The translations under genes and the position numbers were made by a program. The notes below the pieces were generated by a model. The model did no database searches. It was not told where the DNA came from and saw nothing but the letters and a program-made list of their open reading frames with translations. From contig NZ_JAKEEB010000013.1 of NCBI RefSeq assembly GCF_021462825.1, positions 105,406 through 169,405 on the forward strand: a stretch of DNA of 64,000 nucleotides, in the 5' to 3' direction. This stretch comes from Streptomyces glomeratus. Lineage in GTDB: Bacteria > Actinomycetota > Actinomycetes > Streptomycetales > Streptomycetaceae. This document shows, piece after piece, positions 17,894-25,631 of this stretch. The first letter of the stretch is position 1, and each line of letters starts with the position of its first letter.

Positions 17894-17977
17894 CGCTCGC
17901 GCAGCGGACGGCTCCTGCCCAGGCGCCGCCGGACATATGTGTGTGGTGCCCGGTGCTGCGTGTGCCCGGGCACACCG

Positions 17978-18003
17978 GGAATGCGGGCCCCTTAGGATCC
18001 GTT
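17978..18003 (+). promoter_or_regulatory. SigR-type promoter of trxBA
   Basis: GGAAT (17978-17982), an 18-base spacer, then GTT (18001-18003). This matches the known oxidative-stress sigma factor SigR consensus (GGAAT-N18/19-GTT). It sits about 75 bp before trxB, as expected for disulfide-stress induction of the thioredoxin system. Confidence 0.8.
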
Positions 18004-18078
18004 GGGTGGGGTGAGAGTACTGAGAGAAGCTCCCACCGGCAGTAGCAGCAGCAGTCTCCAGAGACGAGGAATCAAGCC

Positions 18079-19050
18079 GTGAGCGACGTCCGTAACGTGA
18101 TCATCATCGGCTCCGGGCCCGCCGGCTACACGGCGGCGCTCTACACCGCGCGCGCCTCCCTGAAGCCGCTGGTGTTCGAGGGCGCCGTCACCGCGGGCGG
18201 TGCGCTGATGAACACCACCGAGGTGGAGAACTTCCCCGGCTTCCAGGACGGCATCATGGGCCCTGAGCTCATGGACAACATGCGCGCGCAGGCCGAGCGC
18301 TTCGGTGCCGAACTGATGCCGGACGACGTCGTCTCCGTCGACCTCTCCGGTGAGATCAAGACGGTCACGGACACCGCCGGCGCGGTCCACCAGGCTAAGG
18401 CCGTCATCGTCGCCACCGGCTCCCAGCACCGCAAGCTGGGCCTGCCGAACGAGGACGCCCTCTCCGGACGCGGTGTCTCCTGGTGCGCCACCTGTGACGG
18501 CTTCTTCTTCAAGGACCAGGACATCGCCGTGATCGGCGGTGGCGACACCGCGATGGAGGAGGCCACCTTCCTCTCGCGCTTCGCCAGGTCGGTCACGATC
18601 GTCCACCGCCGTGACACCCTGCGCGCTTCCAAGGCGATGCAGGACCGCGCCTTCGCCGACCCGAAGATCAAGTTCGTCTGGGACAGCGAGGTTGCCGAGA
18701 TCAAGGGCGACCCGAAGCTGGAGGGCCTGACGCTGCGCAATCTGAAGACCGCGGAGCTCACGGAGCTGCCGGTGACCGGTCTGTTCATCGCGATCGGACA
18801 CGACCCGCGAACCGAACTCTTCAAGGGCCAGCTGGACCTCGACGAGGAGGGGTACCTCAAGGTGAACGCCCCCTCCACCCGGACCAACCTGACGGGTGTC
18901 TTCGGCGCTGGCGACGTCGTCGACCACACCTACCGCCAGGCAATCACCGCGGCCGGTACCGGCTGCTCCGCCGCCCTTGACGCCGAGCGCTTCCTCGCCG
19001 CCCTCGCGGACAGCGAGCAGCAGGCCGAGCCCGAGAAGACCTCCGTCTGA
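18079..19050 (+). CDS. trxB: Thioredoxin-disulfide reductase
   Basis: A 323-residue FAD/NADPH flavoenzyme that reduces thioredoxin. It has the FAD motif IIIGSGPAGYTAALYTARAS at the N-terminus, the redox pair Cys136/Cys139 in SWCATCDGFF, the NADPH-binding IAVIGGGDTAMEEATFLSRF, and GVFGAGDVVDHTYRQAITAA near the C-terminus. The length is normal for the family. The GTG at 18079 follows GACGAGGAATCAAGCC. trxA starts 42 bp downstream, so the pair is one transcript, behind the SigR-type promoter described above. Confidence 0.97.
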   Translation: MSDVRNVIIIGSGPAGYTAALYTARASLKPLVFEGAVTAGGALMNTTEVENFPGFQDGIMGPELMDNMRAQAERFGAELMPDDVVSVDLSGEIKTVTDTAGAVHQAKAVIVATGSQHRKLGLPNEDALSGRGVSWCATCDGFFFKDQDIAVIGGGDTAMEEATFLSRFARSVTIVHRRDTLRASKAMQDRAFADPKIKFVWDSEVAEIKGDPKLEGLTLRNLKTAELTELPVTGLFIAIGHDPRTELFKGQLDLDEEGYLKVNAPSTRTNLTGVFGAGDVVDHTYRQAITAAGTGCSAALDAERFLAALADSEQQAEPEKTSV

Positions 19051-19092
19051 CCCCCTTTCGCCCCACTGCACCACTGATTTAAGGAGCCCACT

Positions 19093-19425
19093 GTGGCCGG
19101 CACCCTGAAGAACGTGACCGACGACTCCTTCGAGCAGGACGTACTCAAGAGCGACAAGCCCGTCCTGGTGGACTTCTGGGCCGCCTGGTGCGGTCCCTGC
19201 CGCCAGATCGCGCCGTCGCTCGAGGCGATCGCCGCCGAGTACGGCGACAAGCTCGAGGTCGTCAAGCTCAACATCGACGAGAACCCGGCCACCGCGGCCA
19301 AGTACGGTGTCATGTCGATCCCGACCCTGAACGTCTACCAGGGCGGCGAGGTTGCCAAGACCATCGTCGGTGCCAAGCCGAAGGCCGCGATCGTTCGCGA
19401 CCTCGAGGACTTCATCGCCGAGTAG
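19093..19425 (+). CDS. trxA: Thioredoxin
   Basis: A 110-residue canonical thioredoxin with the active site WAAWCGPCRQIAPSLE (Cys33, Cys36) and the cis-proline segment YGVMSIPTLNVYQGGE. The GTG follows AAGGAGCCCACT. It is co-transcribed with trxB and reduces cytoplasmic disulfides, including those of ribonucleotide reductase. A parS site and a long perfect palindrome follow the gene. Confidence 0.97.
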   Translation: MAGTLKNVTDDSFEQDVLKSDKPVLVDFWAAWCGPCRQIAPSLEAIAAEYGDKLEVVKLNIDENPATAAKYGVMSIPTLNVYQGGEVAKTIVGAKPKAAIVRDLEDFIAE

Positions 19426-19458
19426 TGAGCGGTGACGCCGCTGAGCCGAAGCGGCGAT

Positions 19459-19472
19459 GTTTCACGTGAAAC
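19459..19472. other. parS: parS site
   Basis: Exact GTTTCACGTGAAAC in the trxA/acetyltransferase convergent intergenic space, two bases before the palindromic terminator. Confidence 0.95.
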
Positions 19473-19473
19473 A

Positions 19474-19507
19474 CGAATGGGCCAGCCCGTACGGGCTGGC
19501 CCATTCG
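19474..19507. terminator. Bidirectional terminator between trxA and the GNAT gene
   Basis: A 34-bp perfect palindrome with 17-bp arms (CGAATGGGCCAGCCCGT and its complement) between two convergent genes, serving transcripts from both sides. Confidence 0.85.
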
Positions 19508-19523
19508 CATGAATGCGCGCCGG

Positions 19524-20141
19524 TCACAGCGGCCGCAGCGCCGGCTCCTTCTGCACCGCTCCCAGAAGACGGTCGAGCGCCAACTCGACGTCCTCCTTCC
19601 AGGAGAGCGTCGAGCGCAGCTCCAGCCGCAGCCGGGGATACGTCGGGTGGGGGCGTACCGTCTTGAAGCCCACGGCGAGAAGGTGATCGGCGGGAAGGAG
19701 ACACGCCGGTTCCTTCCAGCGGGCATCACCGAAGGCTTCGACCGCTTTGAAGCCTCGACGCAGCAGGTCCTTGGCGACCGTCTGGACCATCACACGACCG
19801 AGCCCCTGGCCCTGGTATCCGGGCATGATGAAGGCGGTCATCAACTGGACAGCATCCGGCGAGACCGGACTCGTGGGGAACGCCGTGGAACGCGGAACGT
19901 AGGCGGGCGGCGCATACAGCACGAAGCCCACCGGCACGTCGTCCACGTAGACCACCCGGCCGCAGGAACCCCAGTCCAGGAGAACGGCGGAGATCCACGC
20001 CTCCTTCTCGAGTGCGGAGGTTCCGGTCTTTACCGCTGCCTCACCGCTGACGGGGTCCAGCTCCCAGAAGACACACGCGCGACAGCGCTTGGGAAGGTCC
20101 GGGAGGTTGTCCAGCGTGAGCGGTACGAGCCGACGCCCCAT
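19524..20141 (-). CDS. GNAT family N-acetyltransferase
   Basis: A 205-residue protein with the acetyl-CoA binding pattern of the GNAT fold (AFIMPGYQGQGLGRVMVQTV). It begins MGRRLVPLTLDNLPDLP and has an unusual early CRACVFWELDPVSG stretch typical of the actinobacterial group next to parB. The ATG at 20141 has GAGGAA upstream. It is convergent with trxA and lies between parB and trxA, as in other Streptomyces. The substrate is unknown. A small overlapping reading frame with a good ribosome site starts upstream at 20287. Confidence 0.88.
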   Translation of the reverse strand: MGRRLVPLTLDNLPDLPKRCRACVFWELDPVSGEAAVKTGTSALEKEAWISAVLLDWGSCGRVVYVDDVPVGFVLYAPPAYVPRSTAFPTSPVSPDAVQLMTAFIMPGYQGQGLGRVMVQTVAKDLLRRGFKAVEAFGDARWKEPACLLPADHLLAVGFKTVRPHPTYPRLRLELRSTLSWKEDVELALDRLLGAVQKEPALRPL

Positions 20142-20287
20142 GAAGGCAGTTCCTCGCTTCCTTCGCCCGCAGCGCCGCGGGCGGCTGTCAGAGCACTCCA
20201 CTCCCTGAGCAGGCTGCCGACGAACCCACCGACCGCTCCCAGGCTCAAGCCCGCGGTCATCAGTCCGGTACGGCCCATGGTTCGCAT
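20030..20287 (-). CDS. Possible small membrane protein overlapping the GNAT start
   Basis: This 85-codon frame starts MRTMGRTGLMTAGLSLGAV and has one hydrophobic segment (about 8-28). A strong GGGGAGGC lies 7 bases before its ATG. It occupies the 329-bp space between parB and the GNAT gene, then overlaps the GNAT coding region out of frame for over 100 bp. Codon third-position GC looks lower than in neighbouring genes. It could be a real small protein, a shorter product, or chance; I see no recognisable family. Confidence 0.3.
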   Translation of the reverse strand: MRTMGRTGLMTAGLSLGAVGGFVGSLLREWSALTAARGAAGEGSEELPSWGVGSYRSRWTTSRTFPSAVARVSSGSWTPSAVRQR

Positions 20288-20470
20288 GGCCCCCGCCTCC
20301 CCAATGAAGGTACCGCCAGGTGGATGCGCCATAACCCTTCGCATCGTATCCATGATGCGATTCCCTCGATACTGCCTGAAAGCAAAGAGCGGGCCGTGTT
20401 CCGGTACACACCGGACACAGCCCGCTTTCTCTACGACGGTCGATCGGCTCCCGCGGTCTCGGCGGCGGGC

Positions 20471-21574
20471 TCAGACCTCGAACTCCTCGGAGTCGTCGTC
20501 CGCCAGGCTCCTTTGAAGGACCGGTCCCTCACCCGGCGCGAGCGAGCTCAGGATCCGTTCGAGATCCTCCATCGAAGCGAACTCGACGGTGATCTTGCCC
20601 TTCTTCTGGCCGAGGTCGACCTTTACCCGGGTCTCGAAGCGATCGGAGAGCCGGGTCGCCAGCTCGCTGAGCGCGGGGGAGAGACGAGCGCCCGCGCGCG
20701 GCCCCTTGGAGCGCGGTGCGCTCTGCGGCCGGGATCCCATGAGGGTGACGATCTCCTCGACGGCTCGCACGGACAGCCCCTCGGCCACGATGCGGTGAGC
20801 CAGCCGGTCCTGTTCCTCCGAGTCCTCCACGGACAGCAGGGCTCGGGCGTGCCCCGCGGACAGCACCCCGGCAGCGACCCGGCGCTGCACCGCGGGCGAC
20901 AGCTTCAGCAACCTGAGGGTGTTGGACACCTGCGGGCGCGACCGGCCGATGCGGTCCGCCAGCTGGTCGTGGGTGCAGTTGAAGTCCTTGAGGAGCTGGT
21001 CGTAGGCGGCAGCCTCCTCCAGCGGATTCAGCTGGGCCCGGTGCAGGTTCTCCAGGAGGGCGTCCAGGAGGAGCTTCTCGTCGTCCGTGGCCCGCACGAT
21101 CGCCGGAATGGCGTCGAGGCCGGCCTCACGGCAAGCCCGCCAGCGCCGCTCACCCATGATGAGCTCGTAGCGCGACGCACCCAGCTGCCGCACCACGATG
21201 GGCTGGAGCAGTCCCACTTCCTTGATGGAAGTGACGAGTTCGGCGAGCGCGTCCTCGTCGAACACCTCACGCGGCTGCCGCGGGTTCGGGGTGATCGCGT
21301 CGAGGGGCAGCTCGGCGAAGTGGGCACCCAGCGGAGGCGAGGACGTCTCCCCGGCGCCGGTCGCCGACAGCTCCTCGGTTTCCTGTGAAACAGACGGAAG
21401 CGTGGCCACTTTCGCGGCCGCCACTCCTCGGTCCGTGGTCAGTATGGGCATCGCGCCCGGCGAGACGGACGGACCACCGACCGCCGCAGCCGGGGGCGCC
21501 GCCTTCTCCCCTGTCGGGGCAGCAGGGATCAGCGCGCCGAGACCACGGCCCAACCCCCTCCGTCGCTCGCTCAC
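20471..21574 (-). CDS. parB: Chromosome partitioning protein ParB
   Basis: A 367-residue protein. The N-terminus has MSERRRGLGRGLGALIP, the short basic motif that contacts ParA. A roughly 60-residue disordered linker precedes the ParB/Srx CTPase domain with GERRWRACREAG (GERRxR at 141-146), the helix-turn-helix DNA-binding region (DQLADRIGRSRPQVSNTLRL) and a C-terminal dimerisation domain. ParB loads at parS sites and spreads as a CTP-dependent clamp. The GTG at 21574 overlaps the parA stop by four bases. A degenerate parS (21378-21391) lies inside the linker, encoding VSQET. Confidence 0.96.
   Translation of the reverse strand: MSERRRGLGRGLGALIPAAPTGEKAAPPAAAVGGPSVSPGAMPILTTDRGVAAAKVATLPSVSQETEELSATGAGETSSPPLGAHFAELPLDAITPNPRQPREVFDEDALAELVTSIKEVGLLQPIVVRQLGASRYELIMGERRWRACREAGLDAIPAIVRATDDEKLLLDALLENLHRAQLNPLEEAAAYDQLLKDFNCTHDQLADRIGRSRPQVSNTLRLLKLSPAVQRRVAAGVLSAGHARALLSVEDSEEQDRLAHRIVAEGLSVRAVEEIVTLMGSRPQSAPRSKGPRAGARLSPALSELATRLSDRFETRVKVDLGQKKGKITVEFASMEDLERILSSLAPGEGPVLQRSLADDDSEEFEV
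21378..21391. other. Degenerate parS-like sequence inside parB
   Basis: GTTTCCTGTGAAAC differs from parS at two central positions. It encodes V-S-Q-E-T in the ParB linker, the same frame used by the true parS sites in parA and the anti-sigma gene. Possibly a decayed parS. Confidence 0.5.
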
Positions 21575-22644
21575 TGGATCCCCTCCACCATGCTCTGTTC
21601 CGTCTGAGCGCCGATATGAGCGTGCTCCGCGTCATAGCTGACGCCGACACCCTTCAGCGCGATTTCCCGTGCCGCCTCAAGATACGAGAGAGCACCACTC
21701 GACCCTGGATCGTAGGTCAGCACCGTCTGCCCGTAACTCGGGGCCTCCGAGATGCGGACCGAGCGGGGAATGCTCGTCCTCAGCACCTCGTCGCCGAAGT
21801 GGCTACGGACCTCTTCCGCGACCTGGGACGCAAGGCGTGTCCGGCCGTCGTACATGGTGAGGAGAATGGTCGACACATGCAGGTCCGGGTTGAGGTGGCC
21901 CCGCACCAGGTCGACGTTGCGCAGCAACTGGCCCAGGCCCTCCAGTGCGTAGTACTCGCACTGGATCGGGATGAGGACCTCCTGCCCGGCGACCAACGCG
22001 TTGACCGTCAGCAGGCCGAGCGATGGCGGGCAGTCGATGAGGATGTAGTCCAGCGGCTGCTCATAGGCCTGGATCGCCCGCTGCAGTCGACTCTCCCGCG
22101 CGACGAGAGACACCAGCTCGATCTCCGCACCGGCGAGATCGATGGTTGCAGGGGCGCAGAAGAGACCCTCGACATCGGGAACGGGCTGGACCACCTCAGC
22201 GAGGGGCTTGCTCTCGACCAAGACGTCATAGATGGAAGGCACTTCGGCGTGATGGTCGATCCCCAGCGCCGTGGACGCATTGCCCTGAGGGTCGAGGTCG
22301 ATCACCAGGACTCGGCCACCGTGCAGCGCAAGCGACGCAGCGAGGTTGACCGTCGTCGTGGTCTTGCCCACTCCGCCCTTCTGGTTGGCGACCACCATGA
22401 CCCTGGTCTGCTCCGGTCGCGGCAGGCCCTCGCCGGCGCGACCCAGTGCCTCCACCGCCAGTTGGGCAGCACGACCGATGGGAGTGTCGTCCATCGGGGG
22501 CGGTGTTTCACGTGAAACATCGTCCCCCATCGACTCGGTACGGGGACCGGGGACCGGATCGGTCATCGGTCCCGCGATGTTGGCGTCGGACCGCAAGGAT
22601 TCACTCTCCTCGACTTCAGGCTCGCGATGAACAGAGCCTCCCAT
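21571..22644 (-). CDS. parA: Chromosome partitioning ATPase ParA
   Basis: A 357-residue Walker-type ATPase that drives origin segregation with ParB. The deviant Walker A is KGGVGKTT (89-96), followed by LVIDLDPQGNASTALG and DYILIDCPPSLGLLTVNALV. An approximately 80-residue acidic N-terminal extension precedes the ATPase and holds VSRET (43-47), encoded by a parS site. I chose the ATG at 22644 (MGGSVHREPEV), where Streptomyces ParA proteins usually begin. The frame stays open to a GTG at 22851 that overlaps another parS, so a 69-residue longer form cannot be excluded. parB follows with a four-base overlap. Confidence 0.94.
   Translation of the reverse strand: MGGSVHREPEVEESESLRSDANIAGPMTDPVPGPRTESMGDDVSRETPPPMDDTPIGRAAQLAVEALGRAGEGLPRPEQTRVMVVANQKGGVGKTTTTVNLAASLALHGGRVLVIDLDPQGNASTALGIDHHAEVPSIYDVLVESKPLAEVVQPVPDVEGLFCAPATIDLAGAEIELVSLVARESRLQRAIQAYEQPLDYILIDCPPSLGLLTVNALVAGQEVLIPIQCEYYALEGLGQLLRNVDLVRGHLNPDLHVSTILLTMYDGRTRLASQVAEEVRSHFGDEVLRTSIPRSVRISEAPSYGQTVLTYDPGSSGALSYLEAAREIALKGVGVSYDAEHAHIGAQTEQSMVEGIQ
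22505..22518. other. parS: parS site inside parA
   Basis: Exact GTTTCACGTGAAAC in the N-terminal extension of parA, translated on the minus strand as V-S-R-E-T. Confidence 0.95.
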
Positions 22645-22680
22645 GCCTTCGGGGTTGTGAACCAGTGAGGTCTGGTCTTC

Positions 22681-22707
22681 TGTGGAGAAATCCACCTCTG
22701 TGGACAA
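22681..22707. promoter_or_regulatory. Pair of DnaA boxes upstream of parA
   Basis: TGTGGAGAA (22681-22689, complement TTCTCCACA) and TGTGGACAA (22699-22707, complement of the perfect TTGTCCACA) lie 37-63 bp upstream of the preferred parA start. This is within the 306-bp space to rsmG, which also holds the parS at 22836-22849. They may link DnaA to parAB expression, or simply bind DnaA. Confidence 0.6.
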
Positions 22708-22835
22708 CTTCGTGCCCTGCCCGGGGGACGGAGCTCCCGAGGTGGACAGCCCTCCAAGGGTTCCCAGCGGTTTACGGTCGCGGGGTTCGGCCGCAGCCCG
22801 GCCCCGACTGATGATGCCGTGCAGCAGTGAGCGAC

Positions 22836-22849
22836 GTTTCACGTGAAAC
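22836..22849. other. parS: parS site upstream of parA
   Basis: Exact GTTTCACGTGAAAC between parA and rsmG. It overlaps the farthest possible in-frame GTG start of parA (22851). Confidence 0.95.
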
Positions 22850-22950
22850 ACGATGCACAGCGGCCGTGGCCGGAGCTCCGCGACACTCCGAGATGCGTAG
22901 GTTGGGCAGCTTGGGTGGAGTACCGCGACTCATCCAGGATGCGCGGATCT

Positions 22951-23667
22951 TCAGCGACGTCGTCGCGCGCGCCCCGTCCGGGCCGCCTTCGCCCGCTTGG
23001 CCGCAAAGCGCACACCGCCCGGGCTCTCCCCCACCTCCACGCGCACCACGGTCGACAACGGATCCACGATCCCTTCGCCCACATGGAGAATCGACGTCTC
23101 CACGGCGCCGAGTTTGGACAGCGCGGTAGCGGCGCTCTTCAGCTCCTCCTCCGCGGTGTCCCCCTTCAGCGCGAGCATTTCCCCGTAGGGGCGCAGTAGA
23201 GGGATGCCCCAGGTGGCCAGGCGGTCCAGCGGGGCCACGGCGCGCGCGGTGACCACATGAACCGGCGGAATCTTGCCCATGACCTCCTCGGCACGGCCGC
23301 GGACGACGGTCACATGGTCAAGCCCCAGCAGTTCGACGACCTCGCTGAGGAAGTTGGTACGCCGCAGCAACGGCTCCAGCAGCGTGATCTTCAGGTCTTC
23401 CCGGACGAGCGCGAGGGGAATGCCGGGCAGCCCCGCGCCGGAGCCCACATCGCACACGGTCACCCCGTCGGGCACAACCTCGGAGAGCACTGCGCAGTTC
23501 AGCAGATGGCGCTCCCACAGTCGGGGCACTTCCCGTGGGCCGATGAGACCGCGCTGCACGCCTGCTTCCGCGAGCAGCTCCGCATAGCGGACAGCGTCCG
23601 CGAAGCGATCACCGAACACCTCACGCGCCTGCTCCGGCGCAGGGGGAAGCTCTGCTGCCTCCGTCAC
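22951..23667 (-). CDS. rsmG: 16S rRNA (guanine-N7)-methyltransferase RsmG (GidB)
   Basis: A 238-residue SAM-dependent enzyme that methylates N7 of G527 in 16S rRNA; in Streptomyces, its loss gives low-level streptomycin resistance and altered antibiotic production. The SAM motif is VCDVGSGAGLPGIPLALVRE, followed by ITLLEPLLRRTNFLSEVVEL and VVTARAVAPLDRLATWG. The C-terminus is basic. The GTG at 23667 (VTEAAELPPAP) follows GGAAGGACGG; an upstream in-frame start lacks a ribosome site. It lies between jag and parA as in most actinobacteria. Confidence 0.95.
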   Translation of the reverse strand: MTEAAELPPAPEQAREVFGDRFADAVRYAELLAEAGVQRGLIGPREVPRLWERHLLNCAVLSEVVPDGVTVCDVGSGAGLPGIPLALVREDLKITLLEPLLRRTNFLSEVVELLGLDHVTVVRGRAEEVMGKIPPVHVVTARAVAPLDRLATWGIPLLRPYGEMLALKGDTAEEELKSAATALSKLGAVETSILHVGEGIVDPLSTVVRVEVGESPGGVRFAAKRAKAARTGRARRRR

Positions 23668-23780
23668 GGGGACCGTCCTTCCGTACCGCACGAGCGCACT
23701 GGGCGCAGACCACCAGAACTATCAGGGACCCACGGCTGCCAGGCACACAGCTGTGAGGGAACTACCAGGCTGACAAAGTT

Positions 23781-23809
23781 CGGCCCCGCCTGCTCAACAG
23801 ACGGGGCCG
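23781..23809 (-). terminator. Hairpin terminator after jag
   Basis: CGGCCCCG and CGGGGCCG form an 8-bp stem with a 13-base loop, 20 bp beyond the jag stop on the minus strand. rsmG may therefore have its own promoter in 23668-23780. Confidence 0.65.
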
Positions 23810-23828
23810 GAAGAAGCTACGGACCGAT

Positions 23829-24341
23829 TCAGGCGGGCAGCACGACGACGAAGCGCTGCGGCTCCTCGCCCTCGGACTCGCTGCGCAGACCCGCGGCCTT
23901 GACCGCGTCGTGCACGACCTTGCGCTCGAACGGCGTCATCGGCTTGAGCTTCACAGGCTCACCGGAGCTCTTGACCTCGGCCACCGCCTTGGCGCCGAGT
24001 TCCGAGAGCTCCGCGCGCTTCTTGGCGCGATAGCCCGCGATGTCCAGCATCAGCCGGCTGCGGTCGCCGGTCTCCCGGTGCACGGCCAGGCGGGTCAGTT
24101 CCTGGAGTGCCTCCAGCACCTCGCCGTCACGACCGACCAGCTTCTGCAGGTCCCGGCTGCCCATGTCACTGATGATCGACACGGACGCACGGTCGGCCTC
24201 GACGTCCATGTCGATGTCGCCGTCGAGATCGGCGATGTCCAGCAGACCCTCGAGGTAGTCCGCCGCGATCTCGCCCTCCTGCTCCAGGCGGGTCAGGGTG
24301 TCTGCACCCTCGGCAGCCGCGGAGGTGGTGCCTTCCGTCAC
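23829..24341 (-). CDS. jag: Jag/KhpB family RNA-binding protein (KH-R3H)
   Basis: A 170-residue protein: an acidic N-terminus, a KH-like domain (SIISDMGSRDLQKLVGRDGEVLEALQEL) and a C-terminal R3H domain (PVKLKPMTPFERKVVHDAVK). It lacks the Jag-N domain found in firmicutes, as is normal for actinobacteria. The GTG at 24341 begins MTEGTTSAAAE and follows AAGGAGTCCATCCC. It lies 15 bp after yidC in one transcript. It probably binds RNA and affects cell elongation or envelope gene expression. Confidence 0.92.
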   Translation of the reverse strand: MTEGTTSAAAEGADTLTRLEQEGEIAADYLEGLLDIADLDGDIDMDVEADRASVSIISDMGSRDLQKLVGRDGEVLEALQELTRLAVHRETGDRSRLMLDIAGYRAKKRAELSELGAKAVAEVKSSGEPVKLKPMTPFERKVVHDAVKAAGLRSESEGEEPQRFVVVLPA

Positions 24342-24356
24342 GGGATGGACTCCTTC

Positions 24357-25628
24357 TTACTTCTTGGACGGGGACTTGGGCCGCTGCGGCCCCTTGCGCT
24401 GACCGGACTGAGCCCGGCTGCGGGTGCCGGAGCCGGTCTGCGGCGTCGCCTTCTTGGCGTTGCCGGCCGGCTTGGCGTCCTCCGGCTCGTCGGACTCGGT
24501 CAGCGACGGCTCGGTGGAATCACCGGCCGGCTTGGCCCCGCCGGACTGACGCTGGGACTTGGTCTGCCGCTTGGGCTGCTGGCGCTTGGGGGCCTCGGTG
24601 CTCGGCGTACCGTCCTCGACGGTGGCGACGGCCGCGGCCTCGCTCTTCATCACGGAGCCGTCGGACTGGGCCACGAGACCCGCCTTGCTCAGACCGTTGA
24701 TGAACTTGCGCTCGAACTCGTTGCGGTCGCGGCCCTTGGCGACGATCGCCTTGACGATGGCCTTCTCGCTCCGCCTGCGGATCTTGCCGTGGTGCGTGAC
24801 GTGCTTGGTCAGACGCTCCAGGTAGGCGGCCTGAGCCTTCGAACCCGGGGTCGGGTTGTTGTGGATGACGTACATCTGCTGGCCCATGGTCCACACGTTG
24901 GTGGTCAGCCAGTAGACGAGGACACCGACCGGGAAGTTGATACCGAAGACGGCGAACATGACCGGGAAGACGTACATCAGCATCTTCTGCTGCTGCATGA
25001 ACGGCGTCTTCACCGTGGTGTCGACGTTCTTCGTCATCAGCTGACGCTGCGTGTAGAACTGCGACGCCGACATCAGGACGATCATGACCGCGGTGACGAC
25101 CCGGACGTCGGTCAGCGAGGCGCCGAGGGCGGCGACCTTGTCCGCACCGTCGGTGAACTTCGCGGCCAGCGGGGCACCGAAGATGTGGGCCTTACGGGCG
25201 CTGGCGAGCAGCGGCTCGTTGATGACGCCGATCGTCTTGCCCGTCGCGATGCCGTTGAGCACGTGGTACAGGGCGAAGAAGAACGGGGACTGCGCCAGGA
25301 TGGGAAGGCACGAGGAGAGCGGGTTGGTACCCGACTCCTTGTACAGCTTCATCATCTCTTCGGACTGGCGCTGCTTGTCGTTCTTGTAGCGCTCCTGGAT
25401 CTTCTTCATCTCGGGCTGCAGCGTCTGCATCGCCCGAGTCGCCTTGATCTGCTTCACGAAGAGCGGGACCAGGCAGATACGGATCAGGATCACCAGGGAC
25501 ACGATGGACAGGCCCCAGGCCCAGCCCGTGTCAGCGCCGAAGACAGCGCCGTACACCGTGTGGAACTGGACGATGACCCAGGAGACGGGTGTCGTGATGA
25601 AGCTGAAGAGGCTGGCAATCGTGTCCAC
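24357..25628 (-). CDS. yidC: Membrane protein insertase YidC
   Basis: A 423-residue Oxa1/YidC-type insertase that places membrane proteins with or without SecYEG. It starts MDTIASLFSFITTPVSWVIV, with WAWGLSIVSLVILIRICLVP carrying the conserved arginine of the hydrophilic groove. Further membrane segments include LAQSPFFFALYHVLNGIATG and MLMYVFPVMFAVFGINFPVG. The C-terminal 130 residues are charged, Lys/Ser/Gln-rich and cytoplasmic, longer than in many bacteria and likely to bind ribosomes. The GTG at 25628 is three bases from the end of yidD. Confidence 0.95.
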   Translation of the reverse strand: MDTIASLFSFITTPVSWVIVQFHTVYGAVFGADTGWAWGLSIVSLVILIRICLVPLFVKQIKATRAMQTLQPEMKKIQERYKNDKQRQSEEMMKLYKESGTNPLSSCLPILAQSPFFFALYHVLNGIATGKTIGVINEPLLASARKAHIFGAPLAAKFTDGADKVAALGASLTDVRVVTAVMIVLMSASQFYTQRQLMTKNVDTTVKTPFMQQQKMLMYVFPVMFAVFGINFPVGVLVYWLTTNVWTMGQQMYVIHNNPTPGSKAQAAYLERLTKHVTHHGKIRRRSEKAIVKAIVAKGRDRNEFERKFINGLSKAGLVAQSDGSVMKSEAAAVATVEDGTPSTEAPKRQQPKRQTKSQRQSGGAKPAGDSTEPSLTESDEPEDAKPAGNAKKATPQTGSGTRSRAQSGQRKGPQRPKSPSKK

Positions 25629-25631
25629 TAA

